Shown here one piece after another: positions 44,401 to 54,778 of a DNA stretch of 64,000 bases. The position numbers were made by a program, and so were the translations under genes. Under the pieces are notes generated by a model. It was not told the origin of the DNA. It made no database searches and worked only from the letters and a program-made list of their open reading frames with translations. Source of the stretch: Sergeia podlipaevii. Its lineage: Eukaryota; Euglenozoa; Kinetoplastea; Trypanosomatida; Trypanosomatidae. The DNA lies in assembly GCA_030849805.1 (NCBI GenBank), contig JASANZ010002268.1, positions 86,130 to 150,129 on the forward strand, given 5' to 3'. The first letter of the stretch is position 1. Each line of letters opens with the position of its first letter.

Positions 44401-45010
44401 GCTGTCCTCAAACTAATGTAGTGGAATTTTCCTATAATCTATAGCGATGATGACTGAACAACAGAAGGAGGGACTAGGGGTCGGCAAACAAAAAAAAAAT
44501 GTGAAGGAGTGTACTTCGTACACACGCCCAATCCTCTCCCCTCTCTCTCTTTCTCCCTCTCTGTTCTTCCCGCTCTCGTCAAAGAAAAAAAGAAATTCAA
44601 GGAAACAAATCTATGTGTTCGTGAGAGAAGGAGGTATGTGCCAACAAAAGAAAGAAAAAAAAAATGCCATAGCAACAGATGAGATTATAGAGAAAACTTT
44701 GCCGTTTGTGACTTTGCAAAAACAAAGCAAAAGTCCAGATGTACTCTTTTTTTTCCCCCTCCTATCCGTCCTACTACTTTGGTTGCCATCTCGATGGTGA
44801 ACGCAACACTGCCGCAGAAAGGAAAAAAAAAGGACAACAAAAAATATATATCTCTCCACTGTACATCCAGAAGCATGGTAACTGATGTATTCAAGTGCAC
44901 CCAGTCTCTCTCTCACATACACTATTACCAATATTGTTTAAAAAAAAAAAAAGAGAGAGAGAGAGAGAGAAGATAAACATAACTATTGGTAGAAATAATA
45001 GATAGTTTAT
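44401..45010. other. Intergenic spacer
   Basis: AT-rich, with a CT-rich stretch near 44530-44575, A-runs near 44491 and 44656, and an AG dinucleotide run at 44952-44971 just after the WDR11-like gene stop. A minus-strand T-run then CCCTAG (about 44476-44499) may be the SET gene acceptor. Confidence 0.65.
44952..44971. repeat. AG dinucleotide repeat
   Basis: About ten AG units following a 12-A run, 40 bp past the WDR11-like stop codon; on the mRNA strand it is a CT tract in the 3' UTR. Confidence 0.85.
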
Positions 45011-48000
45011 CTAGCGAGTTGCTTGCTTCAACTCCCCAATAAGATCGAGTACACGCCTTGCTGCCATCCAGTTTCCAATCGCATCTAATGTATCCCTATA
45101 GTCTGCCAGCACACTCAGCATCACATCTGCCAGTGTAGAAGACCCAGCAGAGCCGCCATCGCCGTCCTTCACAGCACCTGAAGGAAAACGAATATCCTCT
45201 CGCAGCTCACTGTAGCATAGCGCAAGTTGCACCGCCAGCTGACCAGCCACATCAGTAAAATGAGAAGAGGAGCTCAGGAGCATCAAGGCCTCTCGCACAA
45301 GCCCGCAGCCTAGTAACATACAAACAGCCGGTATTGTGTCACCGTGCTTGGCACATGCCTCCGCACAGCGCCGCAATACACTGAGCAAAGTCTGATTTCC
45401 CTCCTGGCCCGCACCCGCCGCAAAACAGCGCGACTGGTGCGCAGAAAGTCGAGCTAGCACCGCAGCACAGCGCCAACGCCCACACGACTCTAAGGAAAGG
45501 CATGCATCAGCTGTGTCGCCAGCAAGAAGGTACTTCTCGACGGCAGCGTCAACATCACCACTCGCTAGTAGCATCGCTGCCGCCCTCTTTGAGGTTGAAA
45601 CAAAGAGCTCCTCCGCGGCTGAAGAGAAAGGTGGCGCGGAGGAGGTCAGGTTGGTAGTCCGCACGCCGCCGCCACCACCTCCACCAGCGCCGTTGCACCC
45701 AGAAGCAGCAGCAGCGGAGTCATGCAGCGCCTCAGCGGCCGACAGAGCCACCGCCAGGGTAGCCAGCTCGCCGTAGCGCGCGCCTCTGTTGTCGGCGTCC
45801 AAAAGTACTTGCACTGCACTGCTCGCTTGATGCAGTCGGACAAACTCGCGTGCTAACCTCAACCTCGCCGCCGTGTCATCCACACCGCGCACCTTGTTGC
45901 TCGCAAGCGCGGTGGATCTGAGAGCCGAAAGGGCTGCTCTGTTGCTCCTCACAATGTGCGACGGAGCTGTAGTCTCTGAAAGGGGGTTTGGGTGTAAGTA
46001 GGCTCCACTAGCAGCGTTAGCTGTGATCAGTAATGATGAAAGGGCAGTACCAGCTGGCGGGTTGGCGGCTGAAAGCCACGTACGGTGATGTCTCGATACC
46101 TGAGCCCACAGCAGCAACACCTGCGCTGGCTTGCCCAATGCATTGGCCGCCTCGTAGGCCGCGAGAGGTCTATCACCACTTTTAAAACATAGTGAGGTAC
46201 TGCAGAAGAGCATGGTGCGTGCGTAAAGCGCCAACTCCTGGTCCAGCGTGTGAAGGTGCTCTGGTATGACTTGACCATACGGACCACGACAAGGGCGACG
46301 CGCAACGTCCACCCCCTGCACCGCTGCGCTAGCAGGTGTCTGTGCTGATTTGGAAGTGCTTGCCAAGCCTCCCTGCTCCCGCGTGCCCTTCTCCTCCTCT
46401 TCTTCTTGTACGCTCCGAAACAGCTCCAGAGAGGCCAGCATGTAAGTCCTCTGAGCAGGGGGCAAAAAAGCAAAGTTCTGCATTGGGCGACGCAGCGCGT
46501 GTGTGTGTAAGCCACTGTTGACACTCTGGAGCCCTGCGTCCGTCACGATCAAAGAGCCTGCGGTGGTGACAAGAAGCAGCGCAGTGCCGCCCTGCAGCCA
46601 TATCAACCCTCGGACTTGTATTCCCTTGAGTGGACTGCTGGGCGCCTCAGAGTACCCCCGCCGCTGCCCCGATGTCGCACACCACACGCCAACGCTTCCA
46701 TTAACAAAAGTAGCAGCCACAAGCGAGTGGCCACGCTGTTGCTGTAAGATCAAAGGGGAAGTGAAAGACAAGGCCTGATTCTCACCATCCACTTTCGTCA
46801 CAATCGCGGAAGTTACTGGTGTCGTGTAGGAAACTGGCGAGAGCGTGCCAGATGCAAAGGAACCCTCACCAAGGGCCTCAGGAGGGTCTTCGCCTTGAGA
46901 GCTCTGAGAGGAATCACGGAGGTCAGGCGCACCGCCCCCACTGGAGCTGAGGAACGGTGCTTGCGACGACGACGACGACGACGACGATGCCAAGTGCGTG
47001 ACACGCCCGACGCCTTGTGGTAGGTCGCGCAGTCTCCGCAAAGAAAGGTGCTGCATGTATCCTAACGCAAGTGCAGAGCCGCTGCTGTCAAAGAACACAA
47101 CCGTGTCGCCCACAGCGACGGAGCGCACGGTGCCGCCATCCACGGCGGTGGAGGCGATGAGAGGGATAGCGTCGCGACTGGCAATAACACGGTCCTTGTA
47201 GACAGACCAAAACGACACTGTGCCTTCCGAAAAGAGCACAGCAAGTAGCTGAGGACTACCTTGCAAACCCGTGAGACACCTGCGCATGGAGGCCGGAGCC
47301 CACGATGTGTTAGCGACGCCGAGACCCGAATGCATATGAAGCAGTCGACCATCCTCCGCGTGCCATACCTCGAACGTGCCATTCCAAAACGTGAGCAGCA
47401 CGTACGACGATGTCGCATCCATCGTCATCTCCTTCAGCGTGCTGGGCTCCGTTGCTGTAACGGGTGGACGGCGCAGCACACGCGCGACTGCGCCAGTGCG
47501 AGTATCAAGCAGAGAGACCTGATGTCGATTGCCCCCCGCGCTTCCCCCCGCCACTCGGTTGGTTGCCACCCACACCAGTCCGTCCCAGCGATGTGGGCAC
47601 AGGTGCACGATAGAGGTGCCTCCAGAGTACACAAGGTTAAAGCGCCGCACGACTGTGTTGTGCTCCACGTCTATCACTACCACCACACCACTCTCCAGCG
47701 CACAGCACACATGCCCAGGCCCAGCATGGCACACACACGAAGCACGTTGCACTGGATGCGCACAGAGTCGCAGTAACACCCAACGGCGTTCGTGGGGCCT
47801 GTAGCGCCACTTGACGATAGTTCCATCCTCTAGCACAATCGCGAAGCACGCAGGGTCACGCGCAGACTGAGCTATCGCCGCCACACTCTTCGCGGGGATG
47901 CGGGCTCCTCGGGCGTCCACAGCAACGGGTATGTGGCGGCCGCCCCCACGTGCCGCGTGCCATGCTACAAGTCGTTGATCAGAACCAAAGGAGTAAAGCA

Positions 48001-48339
48001 GTGGGAGCGTGGCGGTGGCTGGGATGAAAGGGTGCGCCGCGTGTGATGAGAATAACCGGCGAAACTCCACGTCGTCGTTCAGCCATAAGAGTTCCTCGTT
48101 GAGAATCATGCCCAGCTTCCAGTCATAGGTACCCACAAAGTGCCGCGTGGCGAAGTACACCACCTCCTCCTGCGCTTCACTAAAGAACGAATCAATTACA
48201 CTCGCAGCAGAAGCAGAAGAAGAGTCGTCGTCGTCCTCGATATCGTAGATCACATCCTTGGCGCGTGCGCCAGTCTTTCTTTTTTGCCCATCGCCATTCT
48301 CGGTATCCGCAAAGGATGAGGATAGGCCTCTACCAGCAC

Positions 48340-48371
<32 letters not shown>

Positions 48372-49198
48372 CCGCTGGTCGGAGCTGTGGCATTCGGTTG
48401 AAAATCGTTGATCACACGAAGTCTATCCTTGAGAACAAAAGCCAACACACATTGCTGCGTCAGCCTTGATGCCCTACAGTGCAACGCCACTGGTCGCTGA
48501 GGAGAGGTGAGTACTGGCGAAAGTGGAGGAAGGGACACAGCAGCCAGCTGCTGAGACTGTGGCTGCTGCTGTTGCTGCAAGCGCCGGATATACTGCTGAA
48601 AGGGCTGCTGTATGCGCTCAGCAGTACTACTGATACTGCTGGTTCTGTTGTTGCTTGTGTTTTCAAAAGAAGGCGAAAGAGGAGGACGGGGATCGACGCT
48701 AATTGGCAACTGCGCGTGTGCCACTGCGGTCGCTCCAGTCGCTAGATGCGCACCAACAATATACGCGGCCGCAGTCACGGTAACCACAAGAAGTTGTTGC
48801 TCGTTCAGAGGCAAGAGGGTTTGCACAGCACCTCGGCATGGAAGCTGCAACTCACCCAGCATAATTGCTTGAGAGACATCCCAAAGAATCAGTGTGCCCT
48901 CAGTATCTGCGCTGTATAAGTGAACGCTACCTTTTTGATAAGGCACGGGCACTCCACGCCATTGGACGCATGTGACGCGCGTTCGGTGGCCGCACAGCGT
49001 CTGTACCAGTAGCACACTATTCATGTCGTATACAAAAATGGCTCGGCCGCCAGACGAAAAAGAAGGGCAGGCAAGCAAGTCCTGAGGTCCATACTGAACG
49101 CATTGGTGCCCCATCATCTCAAAGTCCTCCACCAGACGCGGAGAGGGGCCAGAGCCTCCTGGGATAATCTTCGGACTCGCTGCAGGACTATACGTCAT
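45011..49198 (-). CDS. WDR11-like double beta-propeller and helical-repeat protein
   Basis: 1395 aa. The N-terminus has WD40 features ('LYSADTEGTLILWDVSQAIMLGE', about 90-115). Two propellers, rich in inserted low-complexity loops (Gln-, Thr- and Ser-runs), fill about 20-930; one repeat reads 'TSSYVLLTFWNGTFEVWHAEDGRLLHMHS'. The C-terminal 400 residues are helical repeats ('DVDAAVEKYLLAGDTADACLSLESCGRWRCAAVLARL', 'GDTIPAVCMLLGCGLVREALMLL'), as in vesicle-coat proteins. Two propellers plus an alpha-solenoid with this kind of tail is the WDR11 layout. In animals WDR11 joins FAM91A1 at the trans-Golgi to capture endosome-derived vesicles. Other propeller-solenoid proteins (IFT or coat subunits) are alternatives, but the solenoid looks too short for IFT. 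Confidence 0.65.
46964..46988. repeat. GAC-type trinucleotide repeat inside the WDR11-like CDS
   Basis: About eight units encode a Ser run on the minus strand, in frame within a loop of the second propeller. Confidence 0.85.
48340..48371. repeat. TAG trinucleotide repeat inside the WDR11-like CDS
   Basis: About ten TAG units on the plus strand encode a Thr run (ACT codons) on the minus strand, in an inter-blade loop. In frame, so length changes would not break the protein. Confidence 0.85.
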
Positions 49199-51059
49199 GA
49201 CGTAAATTTACGCAAAAAAAAAACCCCTATATATATATGTGCACAAGCACTTGTCGTTATCTTTGATCTTCTTTGAAAGTGGCGTCGGTGTTTTGTCTCC
49301 GCTCACTTCCATACAAGTCAGCTGAGTGTATCTATAATGAATACGTATCTAAGTAAAAGGTGGGGCAGCAGTAATAAATATTTTAAAATAGTAAAGTGCA
49401 AAATAACGGTAGCGAATCCTATCGGAATAATAATAATAATAAAAGTAAAAGGAGCTGTGGTTCCGTCTCTAACAAGTGTGCACACAAACACACACACACA
49501 CACGTGGGCTCTATAGAAATGAAAATTGTAAGCAGATAAAACCCTTACCAAAACGCGAACCGCATGCCACAAAGCCTTCAAAAGAAAAAATAGAAAAAAA
49601 AAATGGCTAAGAAGACTCCGAAAAAAGTGTCTCCTCCTCCCCTATGCCAGTCACTACGTGAATACTATCCTTCCTGCCTAGAGCTTGACCTAGCCCGCTA
49701 CATAATACCAACAAAAAAAAAATAATAATAGTAATAAAAGTATGCGTTGAAAAGAAACAAAAAGAAGATGGGGTATGAAGAATGATAGTAAAAAAAAAAT
49801 ATTTTTAAGATTAACTGACGCAGATAAAGTATTGATCACTTGTTTGGAAAAAGAAAACAGAAATGCCATTTAAAAAAAGGCTCAAGATACCAAAGACAAC
49901 AAGTGCCCTTTTATAGCTCATATGCATTCTGTTTATCCATTCTATATTTTTCTTGTCCTCCTTCTTTCTTTTTTTTGGTATTTACTTGCACGGTACAAGC
50001 AGCAATAGCCGTTCACAAAAAAAAAAAAAATGTCCTGCTTTTTTTTTCTCTTCCTTAGATTAAATTATACAGATCTTTGAAAGAGCATGCAAATGCTGAG
50101 TGGCAGTGAAAGTAGAGAAAGATGCCAATAACAAAAAAAAAGAGGATTTGAACAACATGTGTTTCGGTAAAAATAAAAAATGATGTAGAAAGGTGCACAT
50201 GTATGTTTCAACATATAGATAGAGAGAGAAGGCAAAGCTTCCCCTCGTACGTGCCGTTTTATAAGTTTAATTCTCTTCGTTTTTTTTTTTCATGTAATTT
50301 AAAATAAGATAAAAAGGCTTTTACTCCTCTTTTGTGAATTAATTCTATTATTATTTTTTTTGATGGCAGCAAACAAAAAAGAAAAAAGAGATAACACTGA
50401 CACTCTTTATATATATATATATAACGCACACCCACACACACACTCAGTGCACCGTTATCATCATATGTCCTCAATATCAACAGCACATACACAGTCTGAT
50501 AGAAAAAGAAATAATGAAAAAAAAAACAGAAAATACTAATACCAGCGATATATACCTTTGTCCACTTTAAATTTTTTTTCCTCTCTTTCTCTTCTCCAAT
50601 CCCTCCGTTTGCATCCTTCAGTGACTAGATATATATATATATATATATATTTACTGCTGCTGTTGAACTTCGCTTGTGCGAATATTAGTATATTTTGCTG
50701 TTGTAGTTAGCCTTTTTTTTTAAAAAAAAAAAAAAAACAATAAGAACGCTTACATATCCGCACACTTAGTGCTCGAAAAAAAGATAAATATATAAGCTGA
50801 TAGAAAGATATAGCAAGATTGTGTGCTTTTCCTTTTCGTATGGTTACTGTTCGTCTGTTTGCTCTTATTGTTATTTTTGTGTGTAAAATACTGTTGACTA
50901 ACACACACACACACACACACACACACGCATCCACACGTGTGAATGCACACCGCGCAGCACAGCACGGAATAAGAAAATAAAAAGACGCTGTCGCTGGAGC
51001 TCTATTACAAAAAAAAAAAGAAGCTCTCTACTTTGATCTCAGAATAGTGATGATGATGC
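49199..51059. other. Large gene-free spacer (1.9 kb)
   Basis: AT-rich. Includes a short CA run near 49486-49503, a GC-richer patch at about 49603-49705 that is open on the plus strand for 40 codons, a TA run (50629-50650), a T9-A15 junction (50713-50736) and a CA run (50900-50926). No gene is supported with confidence. Confidence 0.6.
50900..50926. repeat. CA dinucleotide repeat
   Basis: About 13 CA units, 135 bp past the phosphoglucomutase stop in its presumed 3' UTR. Confidence 0.9.
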
Positions 51060-52856
51060 TCACGCCTTCGCGGCCTGAATGTCCTCCTTACGACGCTCAA
51101 AACCGTACTTCTCAGGCTGGATAAGCTCATTCACGGCTTGACGCGTGAAGTCCGCTAGAACGGCTGCGCCTTTGGCGTCAGTAGTAACTAGCTCAGTGTA
51201 CCACTTCAGTTTAGGCTCGGTGCCGCTGCCGCGGATCGTCATCTTGACGCCGTTGTCAAGGTAGAACGTGATCATGGGGCTCGACTTGGAGACGGGCAGT
51301 GTGGCCTTGCGGTCAGTCATGCGGGTGTCAAGACCAGAGGCAAGATCGCGCACGTCCTTCACGTGGGCACCGGCGATCATGGCGGGATAGGTGCCGTTGT
51401 GGATAGTCACCAAGTTCTCAAACATCTCCTTCGTTTTGGCGGGGTTGCGTGCAGTCACGTAGGAGTTGCTGGAGAAGTGGTACCCGTACTCCTCAAAGAC
51501 GGCGATGAGCTTCTCCGCGAGGCACTTGCCCTCGATCTCGCGAACATAGCGCGCCATATCCGCGAACACGCCGGCTGCGGTAACACCGTCCTTATCAAAA
51601 ACACGGTCGCCCCACATGAAGCCAATGGCCTCCTCAAAAGCAAAGAGAGTCTTGCCTTCACCAGCGCGCTCCAACTTCTCTGCGACGGAGCCCATCCACT
51701 TGAACCCAGTCAGAGTGTCCTGGAAGCGCATGCCGTCCTTGCGGGCAATTGACTCCAAGATGGAGCTGCTTACCGTCGAGGAATAAAAGTGGAGACGGGC
51801 TAACTCCTTGGGGTCCTTCGTAGCCAACTTCGCAAGGTGCGCGGCCCACCAGCCCAGCATCGCGCCAATCTCGTTGCCGTTGAAGACACGCCATGAGCCG
51901 TCAGCACACTTCTCCGCGACCGCGAGGCGGTCAGCGTCGGGGTCGTTGGCCAGAATCACAGTAGAGCCGGCAGCGTTGGCTGTCTTGATGGAGAGGTCAA
52001 GGCTGCTCTTGCCTTCCTCGGGGTTGGGGAACTCCACGGTGGGGAACTCAGGGTCTGGCATCTCCTGCTCCTTGACCACCACCACATCCGCGTCGGGGAC
52101 GCCGACCTGCTCGAGGGAGTGCAGGGTAAACTTCGCGCCAACGCCGTGCATTGCGGAATAGGTGAACTTAACCTTCCCGTTGGCGGCCGCGGTAGCCTGA
52201 GGGGTGTATTGTGCCTTGAGAGTATCAAAGTAGGCCTTGAAGATCTCATCATAAGGGTTGCAGTCGCCCAAGTACATCTCCCAAGAGCTCTCCAGGGGCT
52301 CGAGAGAGGCCTCGATGCAGCGCGCGATGCCGCTGTCATGTGGGGCCACAATCTGAGCACCATTCTCCCAATACACCTTGTAGCCGTTGTCCTGCTTAGG
52401 GTTGTGGCTTGCGGTAACCATGACACCCGCAACGCACTTGAAGTGGCGAATAGCAAAAGGAACGAAAGGAGTGGGGACGACATTGCCATACAAGTAGGTG
52501 CGCACGCCAGCGTGCTTCATGACTGCGGCGGTAAGCCTGGCAAACTCATCGCTGTGCCAGCGGCCATCATAGCCCAGCGCGATGCCGCGCCCTGCCAGGT
52601 CTTTCGCGCTGAAGTTTTGCTTGAGGTAAGCAGCCAGACCCTGTGCAGTCTGAATGATAGTGAGGTGGTTCATCTGAGAGTTGCCCGGGCCCATGCGACT
52701 GCGCAGGCCAGCTGTGCCGAACTCCATGCGGGTGGCCAGAATACGAGTTAGCTCGGTCTCGTTCTTGTCGTCCCAGAGCCGCTGGATCTCCGCCTTGGTT
52801 TCTGAATTGCGGTCCCAGGCAAGCCACTGCTCAACAAGCTGCTGCATGGAAGACAT
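51060..52856 (-). CDS. Phosphoglucomutase/phosphopentomutase (PGM2-type)
   Basis: 598 aa, full length for the PGM2-like branch of the alpha-D-phosphohexomutases. Domain 1 has GTAGLRSRMGPG (about 48-59) and the phosphoserine loop TASHNPK with catalytic Ser150. Domain 2 has the metal loop DPDADR (305-310). Domain 3 has FEEAIGF (sugar binding), and domain 4 has the phosphate-binding GSGTEPK (about 541-548). The GTAGLR and TASHNPK forms indicate the PGM2/phosphopentomutase group, not classical PGM1. The reaction interconverts glucose 1- and 6-phosphate or pentose 1- and 5-phosphates, feeding nucleotide-sugar synthesis or nucleoside salvage. The C-terminus AKA is not a canonical peroxisomal PTS1 tripeptide, so glycosomal import through that signal is not supported. 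Codon use is slightly GC-richer than neighbours, which suggests high expression. Confidence 0.93.
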   Translation of the reverse strand: MSSMQQLVEQWLAWDRNSETKAEIQRLWDDKNETELTRILATRMEFGTAGLRSRMGPGNSQMNHLTIIQTAQGLAAYLKQNFSAKDLAGRGIALGYDGRWHSDEFARLTAAVMKHAGVRTYLYGNVVPTPFVPFAIRHFKCVAGVMVTASHNPKQDNGYKVYWENGAQIVAPHDSGIARCIEASLEPLESSWEMYLGDCNPYDEIFKAYFDTLKAQYTPQATAAANGKVKFTYSAMHGVGAKFTLHSLEQVGVPDADVVVVKEQEMPDPEFPTVEFPNPEEGKSSLDLSIKTANAAGSTVILANDPDADRLAVAEKCADGSWRVFNGNEIGAMLGWWAAHLAKLATKDPKELARLHFYSSTVSSSILESIARKDGMRFQDTLTGFKWMGSVAEKLERAGEGKTLFAFEEAIGFMWGDRVFDKDGVTAAGVFADMARYVREIEGKCLAEKLIAVFEEYGYHFSSNSYVTARNPAKTKEMFENLVTIHNGTYPAMIAGAHVKDVRDLASGLDTRMTDRKATLPVSKSSPMITFYLDNGVKMTIRGSGTEPKLKWYTELVTTDAKGAAVLADFTRQAVNELIQPEKYGFERRKEDIQAAKA

Positions 52857-53285
52857 GCTTGCGTTGTCTGCTTCGACAAATGGATATAGATGTATATAAA
52901 GATAAGGACTAATGTTAGTAGAAATAGTAATAACAGAGAATGAAACCTAAAAGTAAAAAATCTGCATTGTATTCACATATACAAGTATATATGTCAAGTA
53001 AACGCCATAAATTGATTGTAGAAGACATTTAAAAACAAGAAGAGCAAAAAGAAAATGGAAAAGTCGAGAGAACAGCAGTGTTAATACCAGTTGATACAGA
53101 TGTTATTCTATCGCAGCACAACATCAAAATAGAGAAAGAAGAAAAAAAAAAAGCATCAGTAACTTTCTCTGTCTGCATATGTGGGTATTGAATAGTAAAT
53201 AGTAGAGTGGTTCTAGCACTACGAACAAATCTCTCTCTCTCTCCGTGTTTGTGTGTGCGTGTGAGTAAACAAATAATAAATGCAA
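52857..53285. other. Intergenic spacer
   Basis: AT-rich, with an A-run near 53141-53151 and a CT run near 53228-53241. No gene supported. Confidence 0.7.
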
Positions 53286-54155
53286 TTATAAGCGCATGTG
53301 AGAAGATGATACGGCATAGCGATCCAATAATTTCGCCACTGCAAGTGCACCGCTAGTAAGTTCTGTGGCTCCACACAAGGCTGTCGCCACTGCAAGCTGC
53401 ACCTCTGGTGGAACCGACGCTCCACTGCCCGCGGTAGCCCCACCAGGTGAAAAGGCCCCACGGTCAAGTAAAATAAACTCCTCCAGAGCTGCGCGTTGTG
53501 ACAGCAACAAAAGTGCTGACGCGTCAAGGATAGCAACGCGAGGAGCAGGGGCGTTGAGTTGAGACATCCGTCGTAGTACTGCCGCCTTGTCACTGCCACT
53601 AGAAGAAGTGCTTCTTCTCGCCTTGCCATTGCACCGCTCATCTTCCTCAGTCTCCGCCTGTCCCTCTTCACCTGGCCTTGGTGCTCTGTTCTGCACGGTC
53701 CCAAGCTCCTGCATTAGCCGCAGCGTGGCCCCTCCACAAACCATTAACTCTGCCGGCATCGCCACGTCTCTGCGAAGCGCCGCCACGATAGAAGCAGAAG
53801 CCGTGGAAGATGCGCCAGTGCTGGCGTCAGTACCCAGGGCATGAGGAATATAAGTAGGATGTATGAGGGCGCACATAAAGAGGTCGCTGTCACGGAGCGT
53901 GTCTGGAGCCACGATGCCCTTCAGAGCACGCTCAAGAGCCTTGGCGGCGGCAAGTTGCCATGTGGCAGGTAGCAAATGGGAAAAGTGCGAGACAGCAGAC
54001 TGTAGTTTCGCTCGCTTCACCCCATGAAGCGCACCCACTTCTGTGATCCCATCCGCAGCAGCGGCAGGTATGTTCTCATGAAGTAGTCGGATATACTGCT
54101 CCCTGTTGCGCATAGCAGCGGCCGCACGTTGATTTACACGTGGTCTTGGCGGCAT
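53286..54155 (-). CDS. Degenerate RNase III-like protein (inferred)
   Basis: 289 aa. A basic N-terminus (MPPRPRVNQRAAAAMRNR) could act as a mitochondrial presequence. Near 92-107 'SDLFMCALIHPTYIPHALG' resembles the RNase III opening helix (L-x-x-A-L-T-H-x-S-Y). Near 134-143 'ELMVCGGATL' sits where active enzymes have E-x-L-E-F-L-G-D-A-x-L. The catalytic Asp of that signature is Gly here, so the domain would be inactive. In kinetoplastid mitochondria, inactive RNase III folds serve as structural parts of the ribosome (mL44 type), its assembly factors, or the RNA-editing machinery. A low-complexity insert lies about 155-185. The assignment rests on two short motifs only. Confidence 0.65.
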   Translation of the reverse strand: MPPRPRVNQRAAAAMRNREQYIRLLHENIPAAAADGITEVGALHGVKRAKLQSAVSHFSHLLPATWQLAAAKALERALKGIVAPDTLRDSDLFMCALIHPTYIPHALGTDASTGASSTASASIVAALRRDVAMPAELMVCGGATLRLMQELGTVQNRAPRPGEEGQAETEEDERCNGKARRSTSSSGSDKAAVLRRMSQLNAPAPRVAILDASALLLLSQRAALEEFILLDRGAFSPGGATAGSGASVPPEVQLAVATALCGATELTSGALAVAKLLDRYAVSSSHMRL

Positions 54156-54778
54156 TCTTCACCTAAAAAAAAAAAAACTGTTTCTTTCTTTCCTTCGTAT
54201 GTCGACTGCTTTACGATTTTGCCTTTGCCTACCCTCTCTCTACCTACGCACTCTCTAGAAGCGTCCCTAACGCGGTTACCCCTCAAAATGGAAAGTAAAA
54301 AGAAGGTTGTGTGAGTGTGTGTGTGTGTATGTGTGTTCTGCACGCCGCCTATGGAAATGTACATAACATATATTTAATAAAGGCACAAAAAGGAAAAGAA
54401 AAAAAAAAGAATTAGAGATTTTAAAGTTAGAGAAGGCCATACATCTGTGACAGCACCATTGATATAAATGCGTACAACAGAACTTCACAAAAATGGTGGA
54501 ACAAAAGAAAAAGTAATAAAACAAAAACAAAAAAAATCTAAAGCACGTTTCTGTGTCAGTAAAAAGTGTGTATGTATACGTGCATTATAATGATGGCTCA
54601 TATCTGCTCTGTACTAAATGTATATATAAATATATAAATATGTGTACTTAAAAGGTGAGGACGAAACGAAAGAAAGAAAAAAGAAAAAAAAGGAGTGTAT
54701 CTTGCTGTCTATCGTCCCTTTGCCCATCACAAGTTATCTGTATCGTCAGAAACATGAACACGCAGCAGCCATGATAAC
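54156..54778. other. Intergenic spacer
   Basis: AT-rich, with a GT run near 54310-54335, A-rich tracts near 54388-54409 and 54676-54691, and an ATA-rich stretch near 54620-54640. A minus-strand T-run then AG near 54164 probably serves the upstream gene. No gene supported. Confidence 0.7.
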
